Below, piece after piece: positions 18,699 to 28,364 of a DNA stretch of 42,798 nt. A program made the translations under genes and the position numbers. The first letter of the stretch is position 1. Every line of letters starts with the position of its first letter. Below the pieces are notes generated by a model. The model saw nothing but the letters and a program-made list of their open reading frames with translations, was not told where the DNA came from and did no database searches. Origin of the DNA: Caulobacteraceae bacterium (GTDB lineage Bacteria > Pseudomonadota > Alphaproteobacteria > Caulobacterales > Aquidulcibacteraceae); contig JADJCG010000018.1 of NCBI GenBank assembly GCA_016703335.1, positions 1-42,798 of the forward strand, read 5' to 3'.

Positions 18699-18815
18699 GA
18701 TTGTGGCTCGCGTCAAGAGCCCAAGAGCAAGATGGGGCAAGGCACTCTACCGAGCGGATCTCAACCAACGCGCCAAAGACGCCCCGTAAGCGCCGTACCT
18801 GCGACTGTCCGGATT

Positions 18816-18926
18816 GGCCCAGCGGGCGTCATAGCCACGAATTTCACGAATGGCCTAGTCTCTCCATAACGGACAGTGATTTAGCGCACCCAGCAATGGC
18901 GTGTTGTCGCCGAAGGCGGTCATTCG
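18816..18926 (+). repeat. Dispersed intergenic repeat, type A (copy A2)
   Basis: Full-length: CCAGCGGGCGTCATAGCCAC, AATTTCACGAATGGCCTAGT, the GTGTTGTCGCCG core and the right end AAGGCGGTCATTCG. The right end lies 51 bp from the 3' end of the small minus-strand gene at 18977. Confidence 0.75.
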
Positions 18927-18976
18927 AGGGTCTGCACTATCGCGGGTAACTGCGCCCACTTCTCATCCGTCTTCGC

Positions 18977-19129
18977 TCAAACCTCAGACTCGCCGCCTGC
19001 CTTCCAAGCAATATGGACTGTGCGTGACTGTCTCTCATCAGCGACATCCAGCGCGATCCGGCGCGCCTCTACCCAATCGGCGCAGTCGCGCGTTTGATAG
19101 CCCTCTTCGAAGATGAAGTAAAAATGCAT
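18977..19129 (-). CDS. Small hypothetical protein (50 aa)
   Basis: Reads MHFYFIFEEGYQTRDCADWV, then EARRIALDVADERQSRTVHI and AWKAGGESEV, TGA. The beginning recalls DUF6894-type small proteins (M-FYF-F-G...-EA-R-AL), but the match is loose. It lies between two type A repeats (A2 and A3) and is intact. No strong ribosome-binding site is visible upstream because the start abuts repeat A3. Confidence 0.5.
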   Translation of the reverse strand: MHFYFIFEEGYQTRDCADWVEARRIALDVADERQSRTVHIAWKAGGESEV

Positions 19130-19132
19130 GCC

Positions 19133-19237
19133 TAGCGGATGTCATAGCCGCGATTTTGTTGAGTGGCCTACTCTCTCCATTGCAGACAGTGACTTAGCGG
19201 ACACGGCAACGGCGTGTTGTCGCCGATAGCGGTCAGT
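19133..19237 (+). repeat. Dispersed intergenic repeat, type A (copy A3)
   Basis: The clearest copy: GTCATAGCCGCGATTTTGTT, GAGTGGCCTACTCTCTCCAT, TGCAGACAGTGACTTAGCGG, the ACGGCGTGTTGTCGCCGAT hairpin and the right end AGCGGTCAGTC. It ends five bases from the stop of the fragment at 19242. Confidence 0.78.
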
Positions 19238-19241
19238 CACC

Positions 19242-19487
19242 TTACGGCCCACCGACGATGAAGTCGGCGCTGGTGAGGGCAAGGCCTGGGCTGAGCGTGG
19301 CGAAGAGGATCGCCGTGTCGGCAACCTCCCCGCCCATGAGTGAATCGCCGGCAGTGCCGCCGGTGATGTTTCGCGATCCAGTGATGCCCAGATAAACGGT
19401 GTGGCCATTGGATTGCAGATTGAAGAAGTCGACGGTCACGGCCGATGCGCTGGCGGACATATTCGCGGTGAGATTGCCGCCGTACAT
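19242..19487 (-). pseudogene. C-terminal fragment of a possible surface/secreted protein
   Basis: Reads MYGGNLTANMSASASAVTVD, FFNLQSNGHTVYLGITGSRN and ITGGTAGDSLMGGEVADTAI, ending TSADFIVGGP. The Gly/Ser/Thr-rich, low-charge beta-type sequence looks like the end of a large secreted or surface protein. There is no signal peptide or plausible start, and the sequence upstream becomes the divergent hypothetical gene. It is probably a truncation remnant. Confidence 0.4.
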
Positions 19488-19542
19488 CAGACCTCCAGTT
19501 GCGAGTTTCCGCTCCTGGGTCTTGAGCAACAGACTGATCGAA

Positions 19543-19797
19543 ATGAAGGTCATCAAAGAGCTAGAGGCCGTGGAGGTCCCGGACGCGATACACCCGCGGC
19601 GGCGTTTAGTCGTGCTTCTGCACGACGACGGCAATTTCACCGCGGCCGAAGAGTATTATTACGTCTCTGAGTATGAAGGTGAGATCATCGCGGAGGGCTG
19701 GCAGCGGCATCCGCCAAGTGGCCTGTATGCGACCGCGGAGATAGCTGAGCGCGAAGCTAGGGCGGCATTCCGGCAACGGCACCGCTTGGCAGGCTAA
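19543..19797 (+). CDS. Hypothetical protein (84 aa)
   Basis: Starts MKVIKELEAVEVPDAIHPRR and includes HDDGNFTAAEEYYYVSEYEG and EIAEREARAAFRQRHRLAG. Acidic, soluble and intact. Family not recognised. An earlier in-frame Met at 19399 would add sequence antisense to the fragment above and is unlikely. A degenerate repeat (A4) follows 18 bp after the stop. Confidence 0.55.
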   Translation: MKVIKELEAVEVPDAIHPRRRLVVLLHDDGNFTAAEEYYYVSEYEGEIIAEGWQRHPPSGLYATAEIAEREARAAFRQRHRLAG

Positions 19798-19814
19798 ACG
19801 TCAGCTTCGGGCCA

Positions 19815-19860
19815 TCGTACGACATAGCCGCGATTTTCGTGAGCGGCCTACTCGGGCGTC
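19815..19860 (+). repeat. Dispersed intergenic repeat, type A, partial (copy A4)
   Basis: Only the left half is clear: GACATAGCCGCGATTTTCGT then GAGCGGCCTACTC. The hairpin core is missing. It lies between the convergent 84-aa gene and the carboxylesterase gene. Confidence 0.5.
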
Positions 19861-19956
19861 TTCTTTGCGGCACATTGCAGACGCTGCGTACCGACGTGGG
19901 CGCTCGAGATACATCCAACGAGCAGACGCAGGCGCTATGATCGCCGCACGCCCACG

Positions 19957-21576
19957 TCACCCACACTCCGGCGGTCGCGGTGGTAGGGGCGGAGCGATGA
20001 CTCCGACGTTCCAATTCCAGGGAATCCGCTCACGGGCACGTCTGCAAACGACGGCCTCTTGCAGCTCGTAGCCGTTGGACGGTTCGGCCCGCAGGTGCGG
20101 CGCGTCCTCGAACGTCATGTAAGCGCGACGTGCATCATACGGGCGCCACTCCTCCTCGCCGTGAGCGCTCGGAACTCCCTCGCGTACAAAGCTCGCCCAG
20201 TAGCTTGCCATCGCGTTGGATAGGCGCGCTTCCTGCGATGTCGTGGGAATGGCCGGCCACCATGGCGGCGTAGCGGCGGCCGTCGCGAAGATGAAAGGAA
20301 TTTCCGCGCCGTGGAAGGCGTGGAATCCAGCCTGATCGGCGGCGGGATAAGCGTGATCGAAAAAATAGAGAAAGGAAGCTGGCCCGAGCCTCGCTTGACT
20401 TGTGGCCAGCCTTTCGGAACTCCAGCCGTACATGCCGTCACGCGTGGCCGCGAACATGCTCTCAGCAATATTGTCCGCCGGATAGCGGGCAAGGAATGCA
20501 TCCGCGAGGTCGCCATATCGAGCACGTATCTCGCTTGTGTAGACCGCCGCATTTTCGGGCGCTGGCGGCAGCAGGAAACGGAGGGAGCGTATCTCGCCCT
20601 CGTTGAATCCGACGAGGATCGGCACGCGCGCTTGCTCCCCGCGGTCGAAGGTCTCGATGAGTTGACGCCGCAACGTGCGTCCATCGATTGTCGCCAGCGG
20701 GAAGTAACGGGTGCGCCGCGTGCCTTCGATGATCACTGCGCCGCTCATCGCCCGCAGAGCAGCAATATCTGCGGCGCCAAGTTCGCTCGCGAGCGATGCG
20801 CCTGCGGCCTCCGCATCTGGCCAGTCCGCGAAGGTGCTGTTTCGCAGTTCAGGCATAGTAATCAAATACGGACTTTGGGCGATGGAGCGATGAAATAGCC
20901 CGCGCGCATTTGGTGACGCCATCAAAAGCACGACACTTAAGGCGCCGGCGGACTGACCGGCGATGGTCACATTATTCGGATCGCCGCCGAAGGCCCGGAT
21001 ATTGCGCCGCACCCAACGCAGCGCTTCGATCTGATCCATCAGACCATAATTCCCGGAGATGTTGCGGCGAGATTCAGCGCTTAGCCCAGGGTGTGCGAGC
21101 CAGCCGAGTGGCCCAAGCCGATAATTGATCGAAACGACAATCACGCCCTGCTGAGCAAAGCGAGAACCGTCGTAGACGGCGTCGCTGCCGGCGCCATTGA
21201 TCAACGAACCGCCATGTATCCAGACCATCACCGGTGCGTTGCGTGTGTCGGCCGGCGCCCAGATGTTGAGTGAGAGGCAATCTTCGCTCATCGCCGTATA
21301 ATTGAAGAACGGCGACGACGGCTGCATGCAGGCGGCGCCAAAGTCTTTCGCTTGGCGTACGCCGCGCCAGCGCGATGGCCGAACCGGCGGACGCCAGCGC
21401 AAATCGCCGACGGGCGCCTGCGCATAAGGAATGCCGCGGAAGATCTGAATCTCAGCGGTTGCGACGCCCTCCACCCTGCCGGCCGGCGCATTGACGATCG
21501 GGCCTTCGGCGGCAAACGCGGTGGCCGAAAATGTGAGCATGGCGGCGGCGATGGCTCGACAGAGTCGTCCCAGCAT
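19957..21576 (-). CDS. Type B carboxylesterase
   Basis: An intact 539-residue exported esterase. The signal peptide is MLGRLCRAIAAAMLTFSATA ending FAAEG. Motifs are IFRGIPYAQAPVGDLRWRPP, SEDCLSLNIWAP, the oxyanion loop VWIHGGS, the nucleophile elbow IAGQSAGA (Ser about residue 209), an Asp/Glu region FNEGEIRS and a His in FHAFHGAEIPF. These are the hallmarks of the COesterase family. A GTG at 21624 would overlap the upstream MFS stop as GTGA but would lengthen the signal peptide oddly. As the last gene of the TBDR/hydrolase/symporter operon it probably deacylates the imported compound or works in the periplasm. Confidence 0.9.
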   Translation of the reverse strand: MLGRLCRAIAAAMLTFSATAFAAEGPIVNAPAGRVEGVATAEIQIFRGIPYAQAPVGDLRWRPPVRPSRWRGVRQAKDFGAACMQPSSPFFNYTAMSEDCLSLNIWAPADTRNAPVMVWIHGGSLINGAGSDAVYDGSRFAQQGVIVVSINYRLGPLGWLAHPGLSAESRRNISGNYGLMDQIEALRWVRRNIRAFGGDPNNVTIAGQSAGALSVVLLMASPNARGLFHRSIAQSPYLITMPELRNSTFADWPDAEAAGASLASELGAADIAALRAMSGAVIIEGTRRTRYFPLATIDGRTLRRQLIETFDRGEQARVPILVGFNEGEIRSLRFLLPPAPENAAVYTSEIRARYGDLADAFLARYPADNIAESMFAATRDGMYGWSSERLATSQARLGPASFLYFFDHAYPAADQAGFHAFHGAEIPFIFATAAATPPWWPAIPTTSQEARLSNAMASYWASFVREGVPSAHGEEEWRPYDARRAYMTFEDAPHLRAEPSNGYELQEAVVCRRARERIPWNWNVGVIAPPLPPRPPECG

Positions 21577-21620
21577 TCGTCTCACCCGCACCTTATCATC
21601 ACTCGAACCGGATATTTCCG

Positions 21621-23118
21621 TCACACGTTCGCCTCGGTTTTCCTTGCGTTGCGATCTGCAAGGTCGGCGATGATCTTGGCATGCTTCTTTCGCGTCAGGT
21701 GATAGCCAAAGAGAAAAAGCGGCGCGGTCGCGGCGAGCAGCGCAGGCAGCGGCCCGGAAATGAGTGCAAGCTTTTCCAGGACGCCGGCGGGGATCACAAC
21801 GTTGGGATTTGCTGCAAGGTCGGTTGGGAAATGGATAAGATCCAGTCCGATGCCGGCGATCAGACCGCCGAGACCCGATGCAGCCTTGTAGGCGAGCGTC
21901 AGCCCTGAGAAGAACAAGCCTTCGCGGCGTACGCCGAACAGATATTCGTGCTCATCGGCCGTGTCAGCCAACATTGACTGGAAGCCGACGCCTCCGATCA
22001 TAATTGCAGTGCCAACGAACAAGCCGTTGACAAAAAGCAGTATCGCCGCGTTCGTCGGAGAAAGCGCGGCCGGCCCGTAGAGCTGAAAAAGCGGAGGCCA
22101 AACCAGAAAGAGCGCGATCGCGAAGAAAGCGGCGATGGAGAGCGTGCGTTTCTCCATGTGGCGCAATGCAAAGGCGCTGATCGGCCCCTAGCAACGGCCC
22201 GAGCGTGCCGCTCAGCAAAATGAGTTGAATGGCGTTTGAATCGAGGCGCCAGAAATAGCGGCAGGCGTGCAGCGCGAGCGATACATGCGCTGAATAGGCC
22301 AGAAAATAGATCAACACCGTTCCGAAAAGCATGAGGAATGAACGGTTGCGCGTAAATTCGATCACCTCCTGCACAAAGCCGGAGAAGAAACCGCGCTCAC
22401 TCACCTCCGGGCCATGCAGCCTCGGTTGTGCGCGGCGCACGGCGGCGATCGCGATGAGACCGGTCAGCACCATGGCCGCCGCGCAGGTCCACGCATAGGG
22501 TACGTAGTTTTCGCGCTGCAACAGCCCATCGGGGCCAGACATGAAAACGCCGAGAGCGACCACGACACCGAACAGTATGCCAGCGCTCTGAAAGGTCAGC
22601 CTATACGAAACGACGCTGGCGCGCTCATTGTGATCATCAGTCACTTCCGCACCGACCGCTGTCATGGGCAACACAAAGCAGGACAGTGAGACGCGCAAGA
22701 CGACCAGACAAACAGTGACAAATACGAATTGCGTCAGTCCTTCGAGTTGCGCTGGGATGGAGAATAGAAGCCCAAACGCCAGAGCGAATGGCGGCAGGCT
22801 CAAAGCCATGAACGGCACGCGCCGGCCATAGCGCGAACGCAGGCGGTCGCTTGCAAGGCCGATTGCGGGGTCTGCGACCGCGTCAACCAGCAGGGCGATA
22901 AGCTTTGCCAATCCCGCTGTCGTGCCCGACATGCCGCAGACGGCGGTCAAATAGAAGAGCAGGAAGAATCCGAACCCCGCCGCGACGATACCGTCAGCAA
23001 ATGCGCCTGTCCCGTACGTCGCCTTGAAGCGCCGCGTCAGCGGCGTGGAGCGCGCCTGCTTTGCCGCTGCTTCGTCATAACCGCCCCCATGCGGCGCGTT
23101 CTCCGAACTCGTGCTCAC
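21621..23118 (-). CDS. MFS transporter, glycoside-pentoside-hexuronide (GPH) symporter type (one frameshift)
   Basis: About 500 residues, 12 membrane helices. N-terminal motifs are YGTGAFADGIVAAGFGFFLL and DAVADPAIGLASDRLRSRYG followed by RRVPF, which matches the GPH/MelB signature of D-P and R-S-R-x-G-R-R. One extra base in the run at 22184-22189 breaks the frame. Corrected, it reads GPLLGAISAFALRHMEK and continues through GGVGFQSMLADTADEHEYLF. It starts with GTG overlapping the serine hydrolase stop. It likely carries the substrate liberated by or delivered through the operon's receptor across the inner membrane. Confidence 0.85.
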
Positions 23119-24391
23119 GCGCCATGCGCCTGAATTGGAGCGGCCGGCGACAGCAGCGCGTCGTAAATTCCACGCTGATAAACCGGCAGGGCGCGACGTC
23201 CAGCAGCTCCTTGGCCGGTTGCAATTGTCGATCCGGAATTCGCCGACACCGGCACTTGATGTTGGATCAGGTAGATCATCACTAGATCATTGACGGGATC
23301 AGCTTGCCACCAGGTGCCGAAGATACCGGGCCACGTGAGCGAGCCTGCCGCCCCACATGCGTAGGGATTATCGATCAGATCCTCGGCGATCGAGAGCCCC
23401 AAACCGAAGCCGGACTTCCGCCAAAGCGGCATGCCTGCAAACGGCACTTCTCGTTGCGCACTTGTGAGCCGGTTGGTTTGCATCAAGCGGACAGTTTCAG
23501 GTTTAAGCAGGCGAACACCGTCAAATGCGCCTTCTTGCAACAGCATGCGCGCGAAGCGATGATAATTGCCCGCGGAAGAAATGAGCCCACCGCCGCCCGG
23601 CGTATAGGCTGGGGGCGCCTCATACATTTCAAGTTCGACCTTTTGCAGCGCGTGCGTGCTATCGTCGTAGCCATAAAGGCTGGCAAGGCGATTTCGCTTC
23701 TCAGCCGGCAGCCAGAAGTCAGTGTCGGCCATGCCGAGCGGGACAAAGATTCGCTCCTGCAAAACCTGACGAAACGGTTTGCCTTCCACGCGCCCGATCA
23801 AGAACCCTAAGACATCAGTTGAATGTCCGTAGTGGAAACGCTCTCCGGGCTGGTACGCGAGCGGCAGCGTTCCGAGCGCCGCCAACCACGCATCGACGCT
23901 CATGCGGTTCAAGCCAGGGTCGCCGAGCGCCTCGGCATAAGCTTGCTGCAGAGGCCCCTCGGAGAACGGCGCGTAGGCGATGCCGGAGCGATGCGTGAAA
24001 AGATCTTCGATTGTGATCGGACGGTGCGCTGGCACGGTCTCGGAAAGAGAGCCTGCCGCGTTGCGAAGCACTTGGGGTCGCTAAGCTCGGGTATCCACTC
24101 GCAATCGGGTCGTTGAGCGAAGTTGCCCTCCTCCATCAGCATCAGCGCGGCAACCGACGTAATCGGCGGACATCGAGGCGATACGAAAAGCGTGTTCGGC
24201 CGCATCGGCGCCTTGGTCTCGATATCGCTCCAACCGATCTCGTCAGCTTGAATGATCTCGCCGGCATGCGAGGTGAGCGTCACGACGCCCGCAAGCTCGC
24301 CACGATCGACGAAGGCCTGGAGAAGCGGCCCGATCGTAGCGAGCCTCGCGGAGTCGAAGCCGCGAGTGCGCCAGAAGACTTCTGTAGTCAT
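23115..24391 (-). CDS. Beta-lactamase-family serine hydrolase (class C fold; frameshifts near SxxK)
   Basis: N-terminus VFWRTRGFDSARLATIGPLL, then FVDRGELAGVVTL, typical of EstB/class C-like esterases. ITIEDLFTHRSGIAY, the YGHSTDVLG (second motif Tyr) and ADTDFWLPAEKRNRLASLYG follow. The SxxK motif should lie near 24170-24185, but three bases are missing there, so the sequence reads FVSPRCPPITS and the catalytic Ser/Lys pair is destroyed as given. A further slip occurs near 24060. Full length is about 425 aa. In this operon it is probably an esterase rather than a beta-lactamase. Confidence 0.8.
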
Positions 24392-24429
24392 GAACGGGAT
24401 ACTTCTGCCGCTGGGTTGCTTCGAAGCGA

Positions 24430-27148
24430 TCAGAACGTCTTTCGAACGTTCAACGCCACATAACGTCCGATCGGGTTGTAAGAGCCACCGATGCCATCGA
24501 ACATTGGCGACCCAGAGGATGCAGGAAAGAACGGCGGCTCCTCATCAAAGACGTCATTGATTTGCAGCGCGAGCACCGTTCCTTGCGTCCAGCCTTCATC
24601 CGGCAATCTCCACCCAGCGCGCAGATCGACCGTCATGTACGCATCAGACGAATAGGATGCGATCCCACCGCCGGTCGTAGCGTAGTTGCTTGTGATGCCG
24701 TCCCGGTAGTTCACAAATCCGGCGAAAGAGAACGAACCAACATCCGCACCCACCGTCGCCCTGGCGGTCCAACGAGGCAGACCCAAGCGCAAGCTGTCGG
24801 TTTCAGGAGCGCCAGGCGTCAACCTTGTATCGAAGTTGAGGATATAGTTGCCGGCCAAGTCGACGAACATAGCGCCGAAGTCCGTGTCCCATCGATAATT
24901 GATATCGAAATCCAACCCGTCGGTATTGCGCGTGCCCAGATTGTTGTTCCGCAGATCCACGACAGTGGTGGTCGTCGTCCCCAACGAAGTTGACGGCCAC
25001 CCGATCGGCACGGCGCCGATTCCGTACAGCAAAGTGTTGATGGTCGGGTTGGTGGCAGGATTGCCCGTGGTGACCAGCGACGCCAACGTCGGATCGGTGA
25101 AAGCAGAGATAATCGACGGAGAGCCAATAACGTTGCTGTAGTCGATGTTGTAATAGGTCACGCTCGCGCGGAGGTTCGGCAACCAACTTGGATTAAGATC
25201 AACACCGAACGAATGGGTTGTGGCCTCTTCGGGTTCGAGGTTCGGATTGCCACCGAAAAAGAAGACGCTCTGATTGACAATGGTCGGGTAGATGAAAGGC
25301 CCCGTCGCGGCGCTGAAATAAGACGCGCCCGTTGTTGCGCCGAGTTCGCGAAGGCCCGGGGCCCTGAATGAGGTCCCATACGTGCCGCGCAAATTGAGCC
25401 CCTCAACCGGCTGCCAGTTGAGGCCGACTTTGGGATTACTAGTCGATCCGAAGTCGCTGTAATCGTCGTATCGCTGGGACAGCGATAGCGCGAGCCTGTG
25501 AAAGAATGGCGCCTCGTTGCCCTCTCCAAAGATGGGAATGAAAAGTTCGCCATAGACCGAGTTCACGCGCCGGCTGAAGTCTTCAGGAACAGGAGATGCC
25601 GACGTTCCAACATACCCGCTCTGCTCGAACGTTTCGCTCCGGGTCTCAACGCCAAAGGCAAATCTCAATTCACCACCCGGCAGATCGGCGATCGGCCCAT
25701 TGAGCCGCATCGCGCCAAGATCAACCTCCTGCTCCTCGGTGACATCACTGGCGTAGTTCAAGATGGCGGCGACAGTCGCAGCAGGCGTGCTCGCGTCAAA
25801 CGGGTCGAGCGCTGTCGCTGGATTTGTTGACCCAGTTCCCCCAACCGCAAAGTTGTTGTTGTTGGCGTAGTAGGCAAGCGCCGTAGCATCGATGCCGGGC
25901 ACGAAGGTGTCGTTTCTCGACCAATTCACCGTGCCATAGACATTCAGCTCAAGATCACCGGTCAACTGCAGGTCTAGGCCGAAGGAGGAATTGCCGACTC
26001 TCTTGTCATTGGTGTTCGTGAAATGATCGGAGCCAATGAGATTGTCAGTTCGAAAATTGACCGTTTCAGAGGCCCACGATGCAGGTCCTCGAAAGTTAGG
26101 ATTTCCGAACGCACCGTAGACCGCCGGGTTGTAGAGCACGACCGATTGGGCAGGCGCCGCGACCTGGATATCTTCATCGCGCTGCGAGTAAAGAATTTCG
26201 CCCCAAACTGTGGCGTTATCGGTCAAATCTTGCCGTCCCGAAAGGAACAGCGCGTGAATGCGGGAGCTTGGAAGAATGTCGGCCGCGGCGGCGCTATCGC
26301 AATGATTTGCAGTGCCGGCAGCGCCGAACGAATTCGTCAGAGGATCATACGCGAACGTCGAAGCTGCGGCGCTCACGGTTGGCGCCGGACAAGCGATCGG
26401 GCGAGAATCGACACCTCCCGCCGCGCGATAATCCAAAACTCGATAGTCGCGCTCGGCGCCGGTGATGTTGTCGCTTTCCGTATATTGATAGGCCGCGAGG
26501 ATCGATCCGTCGCCCCAATCCCAACCGACGAGGCCGCCAATATTTCCCGAGTAGTATCCGTCGGCCACGCCGTAATTGGCCGAGACTTCGGCGCCATCGA
26601 AGCGCTCGCGCGTGATGAAATTCACGACACCTGCAACCGCGTCAGAACCGTAGATCGCGGAAGCGCCGTCAGCGACGACCTCGATGCGCTCAAGCGCAAG
26701 ATTGGGGATCAAGGGAAAGTCGGGGTTCGTCACCTGCACGGCCGCGCCAATCACGCGGTGACCGTCCATGAGCGGCAACGTTGCGTTCGCAGGCAAACCT
26801 CGCAGGGCGGGCGCAAATGAGCCGAGCCCTGGGCCCGTTCCGGCGCTGGTCTGAGGCGCTGTATTAAAACCTGTTGAACTGCGGGATGCTCGCGCTCAGA
26901 TCCGGCGTATTGGCGCCGCCATGAGTCTCGATGTCGTCGCGCGTCACACTGATCAGATTGGATCCGACGGGCGCAACGCCCCGGATGCTTGTGCCAGTGA
27001 CGACGATGTCTTCTTCTTCCGCCGTCTCATCCGCCTCAGCATCAATCGGCGGCGTTTGCGCAAAGGCAGGCGCCGCGGCCAAGAGCATGGCAGCAAGCGA
27101 AGCGCCGGTTAGCGCCAATTGGCGCGTGGCCTTCCAAGGTCCGACCAT
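24430..27148 (-). CDS. TonB-dependent outer-membrane receptor (one frameshift)
   Basis: The start at 27148 has an excellent GGAGG box. The signal peptide is LALTGASLAAMLLAAAPAFA. The TonB box lies in EEEDIVVTGTSIRG. The plug has RIEVVADGASAIYGSDAVAG then VVNFITRERFDGAEV. A 22-strand barrel follows, ending YNPIGRYVALNVRKTF with the usual terminal aromatic Phe. Four T residues instead of three (minus strand, 26866-26869) break the frame after PQFNR; removing one joins the plug. About 905 residues. The N-D-rich long loops are those of oligosaccharide or complex-organic receptors of Caulobacter/sphingomonad type. First gene of the operon. Confidence 0.9.
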
Positions 27149-27214
27149 TATTACCTCCCCTAAACGGCGGTTTTCCGCTCGCCCCCCGTTCCCATACGGG
27201 GAACCGGCACAGTT

Positions 27215-27238
27215 CATTCATTTAGTACTAAATGAATG
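27215..27238. promoter_or_regulatory. Perfect 24-bp palindrome, probable TetR operator
   Basis: Bases 27215-27226 (CATTCATTTAGT) are followed by their exact reverse complement. The palindrome lies between the divergent TBDR operon and TetR genes and covers the predicted -10 of the TBDR promoter. Long perfect palindromes here are typical of TetR-family operators. Confidence 0.75.
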
Positions 27239-27249
27239 CACTGGGTCAA
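27222..27249 (-). promoter_or_regulatory. Predicted promoter of the TBDR operon
   Basis: On the minus strand TTGACC (27249-27244) and TACTAA (27227-27222) are separated by 16 bases. The -10 lies inside the 24-bp palindrome, so a bound repressor would block RNA polymerase. Confidence 0.5.
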
Positions 27250-27250
27250 G

Positions 27251-27274
27251 TTGATTTAGTCGCAGCTAAACCAA
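27251..27274. promoter_or_regulatory. Second, imperfect inverted repeat
   Basis: TTGATTTAG, six bases, then CTAAACCAA. It shares the TTTAG/CTAAA half-sites with the 24-bp palindrome but with wider spacing. It could be a weaker site governing the TetR gene itself. Confidence 0.4.
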
Positions 27275-27375
27275 GTGGCTGTGCGTCCTTGACCGGCCCT
27301 CGCCACAACTTCATCGTTGTTTGGGTGATCCGGTGAGCGAGTTCGCCACCGGCGCGATCGGGAAGAGCGCAAAGT

Positions 27376-28113
27376 ATGGCTGCAGCGCCGAAAAGCCGGA
27401 CACGCGCTGAGCAACGCGCAGCGAGCTTGAAGTTGATCCTCGACACCAGCGAGGAGCTGTTTTCGCAGCTCGGCTATTTCGGCGTCACCATCAAGGATGT
27501 CGCCGACAAGATGGGCATCCACGCGGCTCTCATCCATTATTATTACGACGGAAAAAAAGCCCTGTTCGACGCGGTGTTTGAACGGCGAATGGAATACGCC
27601 GTGGCGACGCGCACCGCGGGTCTCGACGCTTATGAGGCAGAGGCCGGCAGTCGCGTCACGGTCGAAGGGGCGCTTCGCGCTTATTACGACCAAGCGTTCG
27701 ATGTCTACATCAAGGGCGACGAAGGTTGGCGCAATTTCGGGCGCATCTTCGCGCAAGTGAATAATGCGCCTGGATATGGCGCAGAAAAAATGGACTTCTA
27801 TTTTGATCCGCTTGTGCTGCGGCTCATCGGCCTTTTGAAGAAGGCGCTGCCGGACGCAGAGGAAGAAGATCTCTTCTGGAGCTTTCAGTTTACTTCAGGC
27901 GCCTACACGCTTGCGCTTTCGCGCACGGGCCGCATCGATCGGCTGTCGGGCGGCCTTTGCGCGTCGGACGATTTCGAAGCGGTGCGCGAGCGGTTCGTGA
28001 CGTTTATGGCTGGCGGCTTCGACGCGCTCTACAAGAGCCGGAAGAACGCCAAGCCCGCGAAAGCGAAGAAGGCAAGCGCTGCGCCCAAGCGGAAGAAAAC
28101 GAAGGCGGGCTAA
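27376..28113 (+). CDS. TetR family transcriptional regulator
   Basis: An intact 245-residue protein. The HTH lies at residues about 17-62 (LKLILDTSEELFSQLGYFGV, then TIKDVADKMGIHAALIHYYY). The ligand-binding domain has AYYDQAFDVYIKGDEGWRNF and DFYFDPLVLRLIGLLKKALP, similar to CmeR/TetR_C-type regulators. A Lys/Ala-rich tail of about 20 residues (KNAKPAKAKKASAAPKRKK) is unusual and resembles histone-H1-like tails. A GGGAAG box precedes the ATG. It is divergent from the TBDR operon and the likely ligand-responsive repressor of it. Confidence 0.92.
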   Translation: MAAAPKSRTRAEQRAASLKLILDTSEELFSQLGYFGVTIKDVADKMGIHAALIHYYYDGKKALFDAVFERRMEYAVATRTAGLDAYEAEAGSRVTVEGALRAYYDQAFDVYIKGDEGWRNFGRIFAQVNNAPGYGAEKMDFYFDPLVLRLIGLLKKALPDAEEEDLFWSFQFTSGAYTLALSRTGRIDRLSGGLCASDDFEAVRERFVTFMAGGFDALYKSRKNAKPAKAKKASAAPKRKKTKAG

Positions 28114-28364
28114 ACGGCAGTCAAAGGTTCAGACCGAACTTTTTCCGATGCCCGTGGGGCGAGGCCGCCCAGGATTGAAGTCACATCCGGCCAAGCAAAG
28201 TACTGTTCGCCAAGAGCGCCGCATAGATGCAGTCCCGGACGCATTGTACCTGAACATCGAGCCTCTCGCCTAGCCGAGCCACGGCGACATCCCCTCTCGG
28301 TAAATCTGACGCATCGCCGGTACGCCGGGTCCGGGCAGTCCGTCGCTCAGACGACACCATTCGC

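Noticed and set aside
18142..18789. 215-codon plus-strand ORF
   Set aside because: Antisense to the XRE regulator and membrane protein, which have recognisable motifs.
13939..19237. CRISPR array or tandem repeat
   Set aside because: The repeats are dispersed in separate gene gaps, imperfect and not regularly spaced, and no cas genes are present.
23115..24391. True beta-lactamase (resistance gene)
   Set aside because: Operon context and the EstB-like pattern with Y-x-H instead of Y-x-N point to an esterase-type hydrolase.
26023..26820. 265-codon plus-strand ORF
   Set aside because: Mirror of the TonB-dependent receptor plug and barrel, whose motifs are clear on the other strand.
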